A stretch of 64,000 nucleotides of DNA from Phyto melanocephala (GCA_941918925.1 OW799235.1:48717491-48781490); one strand, 5' to 3'; numbered from the stretch's first letter, positions 32,926 through 44,810 are shown. A program made the numbers and translations. The notes: generated from the letters alone by a model not told the origin.

Positions 32926-33859
32926 TCTAAATATATAAAAGTGAAACTCTGTGTGTGTGTGTGTGTGTTAGCTATAGACTCCGAAACTGTAAAACCGATC
33001 GGGCTCAAACTTTGGTAAGTTGTTGTACACATACCAGGGAGTGTTTATGGGAGAAAAAAAGTGGGCGGGGCCACGCCCATAAATAATTAGTTTTCACTTT
33101 AAGCTACTTGCACATGACCGATTTTTCTTAAACTTTGCACACATATCGAGCTCTCATGACTAAAAAATTTCGTTATTAGAAAAGTGAGCGGGGCCACGCC
33201 CATAAAAAATAGTTATAATTTTGAGGTACTTGCACTCTACTGATTTTTCTGAAACTTTGCACACATATTGAGCTGTCATGACTTAATGATTTCGTGATTA
33301 GAAAAGTGGGCAGGGCCACGCCCATAAAAAATAGTTATAATTTTGAGGTACTTGCACTGGACCGATTTTTTTGAAACTTTGCACACACATTGAGCTGTCA
33401 TGACTATATAATTTTGTGATTAAAAAAGTGGGCAGGGCCACGCCCATAAAAAAAGTTATTATTTTGAGGTATTTGTACTGGACCGATTTTTCTGAAACTT
33501 TGCACACACATTGAGCTGTTATGACTTTACAATTTCGTAATTAGAAAAGTGGGCAGTGCCACGCCCATAAAAAAAAGTTATAATATTAAGCTTCTTGCAC
33601 TCGACCGAATTTTCTGAAACTTTGCACACATATTGAACTCTCATGAGTATATTATTTCATGATTAAAAAAGTAGGCGGGGCCACGCCCATAAAAAAAATT
33701 GTAATTTTGAGGTACTTGCTCTGGACCGCTTTTGGTGATGACTATACAGTTTCGTGATAAGAAAAGTGGGCAGTGCCACGCCCACTTGATATTTAATTTA
33801 AATTCAGAATGCATTTTTATTCATTAAGGTGCGTAACAACGCGCGCCGGGCTTTTCTAG
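32926..33859 (+). mobile_element. Helitron 3, non-coding
   Basis: Starts TCTAAATATATAAAAGTGAA directly at the end of Helitron 2 and ends GCGCGCCGGGCTTTTCTAG followed by T, with the GC-rich palindrome GCGCGC just inside. The middle holds about six degenerate units of roughly 115-125 bases, each with GGGCGGGGCCACGCCCATAA and CTGAAACTTTGCACACAT. No Rep or helicase. Confidence 0.82.
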
Positions 33860-33887
33860 TATTATAAAAGTATGGATATATCTTCTA

Positions 33888-34615
33888 TCTATATAAATAT
33901 ATAAAAGTGAAACTCTGTGTGTGTGTTAGCTATAGACTCCGAAACTGTAAAACCGATCGGACTCAAACTTTCGCAAGTTGGTGTACACGTTCCAGGGAAT
34001 GTTTGTGGGTGGCAAAAAGTGGGCGAGGTCACGCCCATAAAAATTAGTTATCATTTATAGCTACTTGCACTTGACCGATTTCTCTGAAATTTTGCACATA
34101 TATTGAGCTGTCATGACTATATAATTTCGTGATTAGAAAAGTAGGCGGGCCACGCCCATAAAAAAGTTATAACATTGAGGTACTTGCACTGGGCCGATTT
34201 TTCTGAACCTTTGCACACATATTGAGCTGTCATGACTATATAATTTCGTGATTAAAAAAGTGTGCAGGGTCACGCCCATAAAAAAAATTATTATTTTGAA
34301 GTACTTGCTCTGGACCGATTTTTGCGAAACTTTGTACACATATTAAGTTCTCATGACTACAATTTCTTGATTAGAAAAATGGGTAGTGTCACGCCCATAA
34401 AAAAATTATCAGTTTCAGCTACATGAACTTCACCGATTTTTCTGAAACTTTGCACAAATATTGAGCTGTCATGACTATACAGTTTCGTGATTAGAAAAGT
34501 GGGCAGTGCCTGGATATAGCTGGATATGCAGCTTTTTGCACTAGATATTCAATTTAAATTCAGAATGCATTTTTATTCATTCAGGGGCGTAGCAACGCGC
34601 GCCAGGCTTTTTTAG
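33888..34615 (+). mobile_element. Helitron 4, non-coding
   Basis: A second copy of the Helitron 3 type: TCTATATAAATATATAAAAG at the left and GCGCGCCAGGCTTTTTTAG at the right (CTRR worn to TTAG). It has about four of the same 120-base internal units. It follows Helitron 3 by 28 bases in the same orientation. Confidence 0.8.
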
Positions 34616-35139
34616 TAATATATAATATTTATATACGATACAGCTATTTATATAAGTACATATAAGCAAAACCCAATCTGTTAAGGGCGCATTGTGTGTT
34701 GTTTAAATTATTATGGCTGCTATTGTACATTTTAATGTTACTATTTTTATCATACCACAAACAGCAACAAATAAAAAGACGAAATTTTTGAAAATAATTA
34801 TTCGTTTTTGATTCTATTTTGCTTAGAATGAAATATATTTAACTTGTGAGAGGAATGAAATACGGCGAATTTTAAAAATAAAATTTCTGTTGCAAACGAA
34901 TTAAATAAAAAATATTTATTTTGTTTGCGAAAAGAATGAAAAAACATAAAAATACAAAATATAATTTGTCTCGCAACTTTTATCCTTTTAATTCACAGCA
35001 TAATTTAAAAAACGAGAGAAAAAAATGAAATTGCATTCGCAAACATATTTTTTTGCGTACTATGGTTTGGACACAATTCCATTTCATTCGATGTTGGAAA
35101 GACACGGTTTTTTTTACCTACTCTTGTATTACGAGCTAT
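34616..35139. other. Non-coding stretch
   Basis: AT-rich DNA with repeated GAATGAAA-type words. No element boundaries or frame recognised. Confidence 0.5.
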
Positions 35140-35396
35140 TACTCTCTTTCTTATATTCAGATTTAGCCGATTGTGTATAATAAAAATTCTGGCAAAATTT
35201 GAGCCCCCTAGCTTTTTCGGTGCTACCTCTATTGTGCTTTAAACAGACGGACGGGCATCGCTAGATCATCATAAAATGAAACCCCGATTCAGAATATATA
35301 TACTTTATGGGGTCTAAAATGGATATTTCGATGTGTTACAAGCGGAATGACAAAATGAATATACCCCCACCATTTTTTTGGTAGCGGGTATAAAAA
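35140..35396 (-). repeat. Family A repeat A4, 5' part, inverted
   Basis: Reads TTGAGCCCCCTAGCTTTTTC ... TATGGGGTCTAAAATGGATA ... CCACCATTTTTTTGG..GCGGGTATAAAAATA, the inverse of the first 250 bases of A3 with the hairpin end intact. It abuts the gypsy element flank. Confidence 0.78.
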
Positions 35397-35430
35397 TATA
35401 CATACATATAATAAATATATAAATACATAT

Positions 35431-35718
35431 AATCACATACATGTAATCTATGTTTAATTTCCATTCCCACAAAAATGCCAGACGCAAACGTCAGTGCATT
35501 TCTGTTTTTCACTACTTTGAATTTAATGATAAACTTTTAAACAAACAAACTTCTCCTATTACAGAACGAAGTAACAACAATAAATGCGAATACTTGTTCT
35601 TTCTTGCTGATGAAACAATTTGTTATTTTTAAGCTTGAAGTTATGCTAAGTTAGATTTAAGTTTTTAGTTTGGAATAAAGACTCAAAAAAACAACATCCG
35701 AATTGTTTTATTGTTAAT
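35431..35718 (+). repeat. 5' LTR of the gypsy element
   Basis: 288 bases from AATCACATACATG to TTATTGTTAAT. AATAAA lies at about 35683. It differs from the 3' LTR at four sites that I can see (for example CAGTGCATT against CAGCGCATT). An open frame inside it is chance. Confidence 0.92.
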
Positions 35719-35731
35719 GGCGCAGTCGGTA
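35718..35731 (+). promoter_or_regulatory. Primer binding site
   Basis: TGGCGCAGTCGGTA directly at the LTR end. The sequence resembles the tRNA-Ser type site of 17.6/297-like elements; that assignment is from memory. Confidence 0.7.
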
Positions 35732-35779
35732 AACCCTTTAACGACAAGTTAAGCAAAGAACTCAAAAATAAATTAAACT

Positions 35780-36420
35780 AATTCATAATGAACATAAATT
35801 TTCAAATTCGGGCCTGTTCGTAAATGCATCACAGCTGTGCATATTATGCGCACAATGTTCGTAAATGCAAACGTTGGCAACACTGCAGCTGTCATCTGTT
35901 CGTAAATGCAACATTAAAGTATATTATGCGCAAATAAATACAAAAAGCTAATCACAAAAATGGCTGATGCAATAGATGTGTGAGTATAAAGAATGTGGTT
36001 TTTTATGATTTATTTTTGATTATTTTACTTTTTAAACATTTTTAGCCTCGAATGTGAAATATATGTCAGATATTGTATTATCAAATTCACAAATTAAATT
36101 TATAATAATTTTTTCCATTTTTCCGCAGTGTTCGTTCGTTCGTAAATGCAGCAATAAAATAAGCAAAAACAGGCATCAGCAACATATGATTTGCAGTGGC
36201 AGCGCAAAGTAATCATATTATGCAGCGCAGTGATGCGTTTACGAACAGGCCCTTCATTACAAGAATTAAAATTTTTTAAAACAAATTAATTAAAAATTCA
36301 TAATGAACATAAATTTTCAAATTCATTACAAGAATTAAAATTTTTAAAACAAATTAAATAAAAAAAAAAAAAATTCACAGTGAGCATAAATTTTTAAGTT
36401 CACTAAAAGAACTAAAGAAC
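35780..36420 (+). repeat. Leader tandem repeats, split by a MITE
   Basis: A unit of about 65-75 bases (AATTCATAATGAACATAAAT ... ACAAGAATTAAAATTTT) occurs as 35780-35809 plus 36253-36295, again at 36296-36360, and in a diverged form at 36375-36420. The first unit contains the MITE at 35810-36252, and the second unit shows its empty site. Confidence 0.75.
35810..36252. mobile_element. Harbinger-like MITE in the gypsy leader, TTC TSD
   Basis: GGGCCTGTTCGTAAATGCAT and its inverse GATGCGTTTACGAACAGGCCC close a 443-bp insert flanked by TTC (35807-35809, 36253-36255). GTTCGTAAATGCA recurs three more times inside. A possible exon-intron-exon remnant, ATGGCTGATGCAATAGATGT, GTGAGT...TTTTTAG, CTCGAATGTGAAATATATG, suggests an internally deleted autonomous ancestor. 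GGGCC ends and a 3-bp TSD fit PIF/Harbinger. Confidence 0.82.
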
Positions 36421-36589
36421 ATCAAATCAAAAGAAATTGTGGACTTAATCAGTATAATATTGTAAACGTGAAAAGAAAAAAAAAATCAAACAATTATCGT
36501 CATCGAATCTATTATCAATCATTTAACTTCTCGCCATTCTTCGTATCTTCGTATTCTTCGCATCGTCGCCTACATTCATCGAGTCTTCA

Positions 36590-37014
36590 ACAAGCAAAAT
36601 CGTGACATTTTTGTAACCGCTGAAGAACTGCAATTATCATTTTATAGAATTGTACACAATATTCAACAATCAGCATTTGGAGAAGAAATTGATTTGCTCA
36701 ACATAGGAGAAAACTTGAAACCTAGTTTACGAAGCTTTTTATCGAACATCTTCGACGAAAACACTTACACGCTGGCTCCAAGGCTTAATTGTTTAAGAAA
36801 AAAAAAATAATAAATAAATAAAAAAATATTTTTTGAGGTCACTTAAGTTATTATAGAGATTGTTTGTAATTATGTTTTCAATATCCCAGTGTGAAGGCCG
36901 TCTTCGATGAGGTGTTTGTGTTTTTGTAAGTTTCAAATTTGAAATTAAAGTTTTGAGGGTAGAATTAGTTGGAGTTAAAATTGTTGAAGGAAGGGAAAAG
37001 GAAAGTGAAGTAAG
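36590..37014 (+). other. Rest of the gypsy leader
   Basis: Non-coding leader before gag. One open stretch (about 36609-36810) reads FVTAEELQLSFYRIV and PSLRSFLSNIFDENTYTLAP without a start codon. Its role is unknown; it may be a piece of an older gag. Confidence 0.4.
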
Positions 37015-37941
37015 ATGGATCAATTCGAGGTAGCTAGGAAATGTATTTGCTCTGTACAGCAATTTAGTGGTAACACATCAGACTTGCCAGGCTTTATAAA
37101 GAGAATAGAATCGTTATCCTCAATTATGGAACCACTTACTGTAGATTTGAAAAGAATTTTGCTGGGCTATATAGAAGATAGGTTGGTAGGTAAGGCCAGA
37201 GACTCCCTTGCAAGGAATGGCCAGATTCAAACGTGGATGGAGTTGAAGACAATCCTGATTAGGGAACACGGTGACCACACACCGAAGGAAAGAATTTTGG
37301 ATGAAATAACTTTGTGTCGATGCACAGACGGTATAGGAAACTTTTATAATAAATTGAACCAACTTTTAGTGAGACTTAATAACTCATATCTGTTAGATGA
37401 CAGTTTAACGACCCTTCAGGCTACTAGGAATAGAAATTTGGTGTTGGAAGTTTTCAAGCAAAATTTACCTGAACCAGTGAAAGGAATAATTATTAGTAGA
37501 AATCCAACCACCATGGTAGATGCTTATTCAATAATAGAAGAAATCGGTTATTTGAAATTTACCGGGTTTTCAATTCATAATACCAATCGGAATAATGGAA
37601 GACAATTCCAAAATAACAACAATAATAGCTATAAACGAAACGATTCTATGAAATATAATCCGAGAGTGCGAAATTTTCGGCATCCACAGAATAGTGGATG
37701 CTCTCGTCAAATCGATAATGTTCAGTCGAGTAACCGGAACAATTTTAATAGAAACGTCGCATGGCTAAATGCTTCTCAACCACAAAGAGACAATTCCACT
37801 GGACAATCACGAAATTTTAATATGTCACAACAGTTTCGAAATGGAAGAAATTATCAGAATCAAACGACTGAGCCCATGGATATTTCTAACAATTTTCAAA
37901 ATTTTCAGATAAGCAGCCTTCCAGATACATGCCCTATATAG
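37015..37941 (+). CDS. Gypsy Gag, 308 aa
   Basis: Open frame from ATG at 37015 with an intact 308-residue product. The first two thirds look like a gypsy-group capsid (QFSGNTSDLPGFIKRIESLS, LVGKARDSLA, FKQNLPEPVKGIIISRNP). The C-terminal third is rich in Asn, Arg and Gln (NNNNNSYKRNDS, NFNMSQQFRNGRN), a basic nucleic-acid-binding tail without CCHC knuckles, as is usual for errantivirus Gag. It ends in DISNNFQNFQISSLPDTCPI. Pol continues in the -1 frame, implying ribosomal frameshifting near the end. It is the only intact retroelement ORF in this copy. Confidence 0.88.
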   Translation: MDQFEVARKCICSVQQFSGNTSDLPGFIKRIESLSSIMEPLTVDLKRILLGYIEDRLVGKARDSLARNGQIQTWMELKTILIREHGDHTPKERILDEITLCRCTDGIGNFYNKLNQLLVRLNNSYLLDDSLTTLQATRNRNLVLEVFKQNLPEPVKGIIISRNPTTMVDAYSIIEEIGYLKFTGFSIHNTNRNNGRQFQNNNNNSYKRNDSMKYNPRVRNFRHPQNSGCSRQIDNVQSSNRNNFNRNVAWLNASQPQRDNSTGQSRNFNMSQQFRNGRNYQNQTTEPMDISNNFQNFQISSLPDTCPI

Positions 37942-40900
37942 TTGTCGATAATCTGGTCAGGAAACTTAAATTCATAATAGATACTGGAGCAGAATTTAGC
38001 ATAATTAATCCCGGAGTATGTAATGAGAAATGGAAATCACCCATAAATATAAAACTTAGAGCATGTTTCATTATATGAAATGAAATTATAATTAAGAAAA
38101 AATGTACAATACCACTTTTTCATAATAGATACTGGAGCAGAATTTAGCATAATTAATCCCGGAGTATGTAATGAGAAATGGAAATCACCCATAAATATAA
38201 AACTTAGAGCATGTAATAACGAAATTATAATTAAGAAAAAATGTACAATACCACTTTTTAAAGAATTTGGCCTTCGATAATTTTATGTAGAATTTTTGGA
38301 ATACAATTTCGCTGATAGATTTGATGGACTCATAGGAAACAATAATTTAGTCAGCCTCGATGCCAATATTTCATACAAAGACCGAATAATTTCAACAGAG
38401 AACAGCATAATTATAAGTTATTTTTTAATAAGGACGAAGAAGAGTATTATAATCGGTCAGTGAATGAACCAAGCATTTTGACGTGTGAAGAGGCATACAT
38501 CTTCGATAATAAGATACAGTCAAGAGATCTGCTACAATACATAAATGTAGAACATCTTAACGATAGGGAAGTAAGAAACTTGGGAAGTTTACTTTCGAAA
38601 TACACTAACACATTCTATAAGGATAATGATAATTTGACTTTTACTAACGAAATCAAACATAAAATCAAAACTACAAATGGCATTCCAATTTACACAGGGA
38701 AGAAGTTGACCTTCCCAGAAGTTAGACCTTCTCGCAGTCCATATAACGCACCTATATGGGTAGTACCTAAAAGGAAAGATAACTCGAATATTCAGAAATG
38801 GCGTATAGTCGTCGACTAAATATAGGAAACTCAACACTTTAACGATTGACGATAAGTTCCCCATGCCAAACATGGATGATATGTTTGATAAATTAGGAAG
38901 ATGTAATTATTTCACCACGATCGACCTGGCCAAGGGTTTTCATCAAATAGAGGTAGACCCTTTGGATATTACCAAAACAGCATTTTCTACATCTACGGGG
39001 CACTATGAATTCCTCAGAATGCCCTTTGGGTTGAAAAACTCTCCCGCTACTTTTCAGCGGATGATGAACAACGTCCTTTCTGACTACATAAACAAGATAT
39101 GCGTGGTTTATCTTGATGATATTTTGGTGTTCTCGACATCTATTGAGGAACATTTGAATTCGCTGAAGCTGATTCTTGAACGTTTGAGTGAAGTTAATCT
39201 CAAGTTACAGCTTGACAAGTGCTCATTTTTACAGAAGCAAACCGAATTTTTGGGGCATTTGGTTACCGATAATGGTATTAAACCGAACCCTCAGAAGGTT
39301 GAGGCAATTCAAAAAATACAGCTACCAAAAACGGAAAAGGAAATTAAGTAATTTTTGGGAATTACTGGTTATTACCGGAAATTCATTAAGGACTATTCAA
39401 AAATAGCCTATCATATGACGAAGTATCCAAAGAAAAATACAAAAATAGACACATCTGATAAAGATTACATCAATGCATTTGCAAAACTCAAACAACTTCT
39501 AATAAGCGATCCAATTCTTGTTTATCCTGATTATGACAAAAGATTTATTCTTATCACAGACGCATCAAATTTTGCGATTGGCGCTGTTTTGATGCAGAGC
39601 GAAAAGGTTATTTCATACTATAGTAGAACGTTAAATGAACACGAAAGAAGGTATTCTACAATCGAGAAAGAATTACTGGCCATTGTGGCAGCAACGAAAT
39701 ACTTTAGACAATATTTATGGGGTCGAAAATTAGCTATTAAAACGGACCATAAACCTTTGGTTTGGCTGGATTCATTGAAGGAGCCAAATCTTAAACTTCA
39801 GCGATGGAAAATTAAATTAAATGAATTCGACTATGACATTGTGCATGTTAAAGGTAAAACAAATGTGGCAGACGGATTATCAAGATTACCAAATTTAGAA
39901 ATTAATAATAATGAAATAATATCAGAGTGTGAAGACCAGAATGATACAAGTTCAAATTGCGCAACCGTACATAGTACACAAGAAGACAGTTCTAGTTATA
40001 TTTTTATTACCGAAAAACCAATTAATGTTTATAAAAACCAACTATATTTCAAAATGAGATCTACAGAAAAATTCATCATGCAAATTAAGCAGGGGAAAGT
40101 AAAAAACTTTATAACCGTCACTGATAACAGTGACTTAGTAGCAATTCTGAGGAAAGTACTGAAAGATAAAGGCGTCATGTGTATTTTTTGCGAAGACGAT
40201 CGACTTTTTGTGCAAATTCAGGATGTCTATGTACATTATTTTTCGAATAACGAAAAATTAAAGGTGTTAAGATCTACGAAAAATTTAATTGAAATTACTG
40301 ATAGAGATGAAGCGTTAAGCATAATTAAAGATGAACACTTCAGAAATAATCATCGTGGCATTGATGAGGTGTTTAGGAAACTGAAAAATAAATATTACTT
40401 TCCTAGATTGATAAACCTAATAACAAAATTTATAAATAATTGCGAGGTTTGTCAATTGGCTAAATTCGATAGGAGACCGGCGAAGGTCCCATACCAAATC
40501 AGTGAATCCCCAGGCAAATTTAATGATATTGTCCATATGGATATTTGGTTCCCATTTCGCAACGTAATGTTTCTAACAACAATAGATAAATTCTCAAAAT
40601 ACGCAACAATACATAAATTAACTGATAGAACGTGGATATCTATACTAACTGCACTCAAAGAAAGGATAAGATTTTTAGGAAAAATGAAAAAACTTGTCTA
40701 TGACAATGACAGATGCATGCTTCACAACGCTGTTGAATTATTTTTAACCGAAAATAACATTGAAACTCATATAACTACAGCCCACCATAAAACAGGTAAC
40801 GCAGATGTTGAACGCCTACATGGCACACTGAACGAACACATTCGAATTATGGCTGCTGACAAAACAATAATAGATGAAAATGCCGAAGACAAAATTCATA

Positions 40901-41237
40901 GGATAATTACAATAACACTATTCATTCAACAACTAAATTACGACCCATCGATTTTTTGGAGAAAAATTTTGACAGGGAAAAAATCGAACAACTTGCAGAA
41001 CAATTTAAGAAGGAAAAGTCTTTGAGAATTAATAAACTGAATGAGAATCGGAACGAACGTATTAATTTGACCGATACAATAGTACGGAACAGAAACATAC
41101 AGAAAAATAGTCCTAAATATAGAAGACTTTTACAATTCAAGAAAGACGGTAATTATGTTATAGACATTAGTAATAAGAGAAATAAAAAATATTACAAAAC
41201 TCAAATGAAACGAAAGTTCAAACAACAAATTTAATAG
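37930..41237 (+). pseudogene. Gypsy Pol: protease, RT, RNase H, integrase; several breaks
   Basis: The protease motif DTGA lies at 37980-37991 and, because of a 148-bp tandem duplication (37973-38120 and 38121-38260), again at 38128-38139 in another frame. Reverse transcriptase follows ([39 protein letters not shown] with YLDD at 39109-39120), then RNase H (ITDASNFAIGAVL), the HHCC zinc site (about 40336-40450), integrase core (HMDIW, YDNDRC, ADVERLHGTLNE) and a basic C-terminus to 41234. Breaks: the protease duplication, a 4-base insertion at about 38817-38820, TAA at 39349-39351 and a frameshift near 40950. Confidence 0.92.
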
Positions 41238-41248
41238 TCTTTTGCAGA

Positions 41249-42781
41249 ATGGATGTCATTACTTTCACCATATTGATGCTAATAGCAAAATCAAGAGCAG
41301 GTCTAATTGAAACCTATCAGTTGAATCCGGATAATGGATTTGTGATATATTAATTGGAACCTGAAGCGGTGATTGACAAGTACTTCAATGTGTTGCATGT
41401 GGTCGATTTGGAAATTTTTGAAAGTTGCCTAAATAAGACAGAAGAGAATTTAATGAAGCTCAACCTTATTGACGAAGATGATATCAACCTGATTAAACGA
41501 GAAATTAAACTGGCAAGAACAAATTTGGCAATACTGGTTCCACACGCCTATAAAAGCAAAAGAGCAAAAAGAGGACTGATTAACATTGGAGGATCATTTT
41601 TAAAAATGATGTGGGGAACAATGGACGACGAAGATGCAGAGGAAATCTACAGTCATCTAAGAGCAGTAGACGACAATGAAAAACAAATAACCGCTCAAGT
41701 AAACAAGCAGGTGGAAATCAATAATGAACTTATTAAAAATCTAGATGCGGTGGTGAATAGTATCAACAAACAGCAAAGTAAATTGAATGAACTTTTGTCG
41801 AATATAACTGTCAGGACAAATAAAGCCCTCAATGTTGTGGAAAAGTTTAGGGTTATTTTACAAACATACGCTGATCTTAACATTCTGAACAGACAGATAG
41901 AAAAGATATCAGATGTTGTTGTGATGAGCAAACAGAACATACTACCCCATGACATATTCACAGAAGAGGAGAAGATTAAATACAATATCACAGTGGAAAC
42001 CTTGCCTTACGTTAAAACGAGCATAATGTTTTTTGAAAACAAATTAGTTTTTGTACTCCAGATTCCAAAATTTACAATAGAAACATATTTTAGGGCCCTC
42101 ATTGTACCGTTTCCGAATGATCACTATGAAGAATTAGACTTACCAATAGAGGAAGTAGTAATGCAGGCAAAAATGGTGTATAAAAACAGCGGCAAAATAT
42201 TAGTGAAGAAAAATCTTTTGATCCACGATAACAATTGTATAAGGAATTCATTCCAACAGAATAATGATTGCAAGCTTAGAATTAATAAAGAACCAATAAT
42301 AAAGGAAATAAAACCAGGTCTTGTTATGACAAAATTAATTGAATTTACGAAAATAGATCACAATTGTAATGATCGACCATATTTTGTTAAGGGAAATAGC
42401 ATTATTAAATTTGATAATTGTACAATTAAAATAAAGGAAATTACGTTTGAAAATGTGCTTGATAAGTTTAATCATGGTGTTCTCATACCTTTAGACTATT
42501 TGTATTTTACAAGGATTGTTGATAACTTTACTTTAGAAGAACTTCATACCCAAAGTATTAAAAATAGAGAAATCATTAAATACATTGAATTTAAGAGTAA
42601 CATAGCACAGGGTACTACTATAAGTTTAACTGTTATACTGTTAATAGTGATTGTAATTTTATCCATAAAAATTAAATGTTGTAAAGAAAAAAATAACAAA
42701 ATTGAACTAAAACTTAAAGATTACCCCGATCCATTTGCCCGGAGAGCAAACACTAAGGGTGGGGAAATCACATACATGTAA
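41249..42781 (+). pseudogene. Errantivirus-like envelope gene with early stop
   Basis: An ATG at 41249 opens a hydrophobic, signal-like start, but TAA at 41351-41353 ends it after 34 codons. The same frame is then open to 42781 (475 codons). It contains a furin-type site RAKR at 41561-41572 followed by a Gly-rich fusion-peptide-like stretch (GLINIGGSF), coiled-coil-like heptads, scattered N-x-S/T sites and a membrane anchor (SLTVILLIVIVILSIKI) near residues 430-450. This is the arrangement of insect errantivirus Env, related to baculovirus F proteins. The stop makes the copy non-functional. Env is normally made from a spliced RNA; no splice site is evident to me. Confidence 0.85.
42755..42765 (+). 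promoter_or_regulatory. Polypurine tract
   Basis: AAGGGTGGGGA directly before the 3' LTR, overlapping the end of env. It serves as primer for plus-strand synthesis in this family. Confidence 0.75.
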
Positions 42782-43053
42782 TCTATGTTTAATTTCCATT
42801 CCCACAAAAATGCCAGACGCAAACGTCAGCGCATTTCTGTTTTTCACTACTTTGAATTTAATGATAAACTTTTAAACAAACAAACTTCTCCTATTACAGA
42901 ACAAAGTAACAACAATAAATGCGAATACTTGTTCTTTCTTGCTGATGAAACAATTTGTTATTTTTAAGCTTGAAGTTATGCTAAGTTAGATTTAAGTTTT
43001 TAGTTTGTAATAAAGACTCAAAAAAACAACATCTGAATTGTTTTATTGTTAAT
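42766..43053 (+). repeat. 3' LTR of the gypsy element
   Basis: 288 bases, collinear with the 5' LTR, followed by the target duplication ATAT. Confidence 0.92.
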
Positions 43054-43057
43054 ATAT

Positions 43058-44104
43058 ATAAATATTTGTAAATATATACATATGTATGTACATATATTAA
43101 GGAAATTTAGCATTAATGCTTAATTAAAAATTTGAGGCCAATCTTCTACATTTGTATTTTCGTAGGTTGAATTGCTACCTACTTTTTGTAGTACTAATTT
43201 CGGTACTTCGTAATTCCAGCAAAATTTATTGTTTAATTTTATGCCGTATCTAAATATGAACAAATATAAAACAATAATACAAAACTTACAACTACCAATT
43301 TTTGAGAGCTTACCTTATATGTTTGAATTTCACAATTTTTAGCTGGCTGAAAACCCAGCACACTTAACACATATCTAATGAAAATAATTTACTTTGTAAG
43401 TATGTAGATATCTTTAAATACCGTTATTCGAGACTCACTTTTGTAGGAAGGAACAGTTCATAAGGTGCCCTCAACTGATCAGCTTACTGCAAGAGGAATT
43501 TATGATAATGTCAAAAAAAGAGTATAAAAATCCTCTCCCTTGTTTTGTAGCGTCGCTGTAACAATATTGTCAACAAAACCTTTTTATATTAATTAAAATG
43601 GCAATATAAATAATCGTTAGGTTTTCCGCTAAGAGTTAAGTCAATTTTTTTTCCGTAATATGTAAATTAAAATAGCTATATTTGACGAGAAAATAGCTTA
43701 ATTGGCAACAATGATCGTGGGATAGTGCTGACGTGGCACAAAGGAGTATTTGGCCTGAAAAGCTGGCCAAAATTATTAAACGTGTTTTTCTAGTATAGTT
43801 CTGGAAATTATATTAAGGGTAACTTAAAGAGTAGTTCTATTTCTAAACAATCTAGCAATAAATTTATTTATAATTTACAGCAAGTTAGAAAAACAACTAT
43901 CTTATGGATAAAGATTCGCAATTCAAACTTAAAATTCAATATTATATAGTACAATATAAAAAAATGCATTATAATACGTCTAAGTATAGATACAATTCGT
44001 TTGTATTCATAGTGTTCATAGTATTTAATTGTATGCAATTTAAAAAATTAATTAAAAAATTTTATATTTTGGTAGACTTAGATTTATGAGTTAAATTCAT
44101 ATGA
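43058..44104. other. AT-rich stretch without recognised genes
   Basis: No coding frame, repeat or RNA gene recognised between the gypsy element and the BEL remains. Confidence 0.5.
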
Positions 44105-44810
44105 AAAAAACACAAATGAGTGATTTACGTATTAACTTTGCCAATCAGGATCCAGCCTACCACAGTATATTGAGCTAATGGAGTTTTTAGAGTTGGAGGA
44201 TGAATAGCTGATTTTTTTATGTGTGGATAGATATCCGCACCGAGAATTATGTTAATATCAGTTGCACTGATTTCAAATATGGATCAATCGATGAAATGAG
44301 TTTTGAAGGTAAGTATGTAAACGGACATGTAAGTCCGTCAAAACCCAATATTTTCAATTGGGAGTCGGTAACGAATTTGCAGAAATTCATCGATTTTGCT
44401 AGTCTTTGTAGAAGGATTGAGCATGCCGAGAAATTTGCCCTATTTGTTACCTAGCCGTACAAATAGTATTACCGTTGGCCATAAAATTATGGGTTTCAGT
44501 ATCCTAAATTCCGAGTTGGTATTATCATTGTTGCCAGTTTTGGGTCGTATGCGTTCATGATGATGTAAAAGTGTATGGTGTTTTCTAAGGCATTTGCGAC
44601 ACCTTTCAGCGCTACGACACTTAGGCAACGAATGACTATGGGCCAGGCAATTTTCGCAATAATTATACCTTTTAACAATTTGTAGTTTCGTTGTGATGTT
44701 CATGTGATTAAATTTGCGACAATTCCGTAAAGGATGATTCCTTTTACATAATCGGCAATCTGGCTAGTTATGTTGTTTTTTCAGCCTATTTCTTCTTTAA
44801 AATATTTCGC
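44105..44810 (-). pseudogene. BEL/Pao fragment A: Gag zinc knuckles and protease
   Basis: Reading down the minus strand: DCRLCKRNHPLRNC, RYNYCENCLAHSHSLPKCRS, CRKCLRKHHTLLHHHERI (the knuckle series of BEL Gag), then a broken protease stretch that ends IILGADIYPH and TVVGWILIGKV, typical of the end of BEL protease. Stops and shifts occur after about 44440. It sits just after the integrase end of BEL copy B. The order is wrong for a single element, so it is a separate or rearranged copy. No LTR between them is visible. Confidence 0.82.

Larger units (their letters stand above)
35431..43053 (+). mobile_element. Gypsy-group LTR retrotransposon with env (errantivirus-like)
   Basis: A full-length element of 7,623 bp: two 288-bp LTRs, ATAT target duplication (35427-35430, 43054-43057), primer binding site, gag, pol in the -1 frame, env and polypurine tract. 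Domain order protease-RT-RNase H-integrase followed by an envelope-type ORF is that of insect errantiviruses. The LTRs differ at about four positions, so insertion was fairly recent. Still, pol and env carry stops and shifts, and the leader holds a MITE, so this copy cannot be active. Confidence 0.93.

Noticed and set aside
33071..33790. Helitron unit array as CRISPR-like repeats
   Set aside because: Units are about 120 bases without unique spacers and lie within a Helitron of a eukaryote.
35450..35632. Open frame repeated in both gypsy LTRs
   Set aside because: It lies wholly within the LTR, which explains the duplication. No similarity or start context supports a protein.
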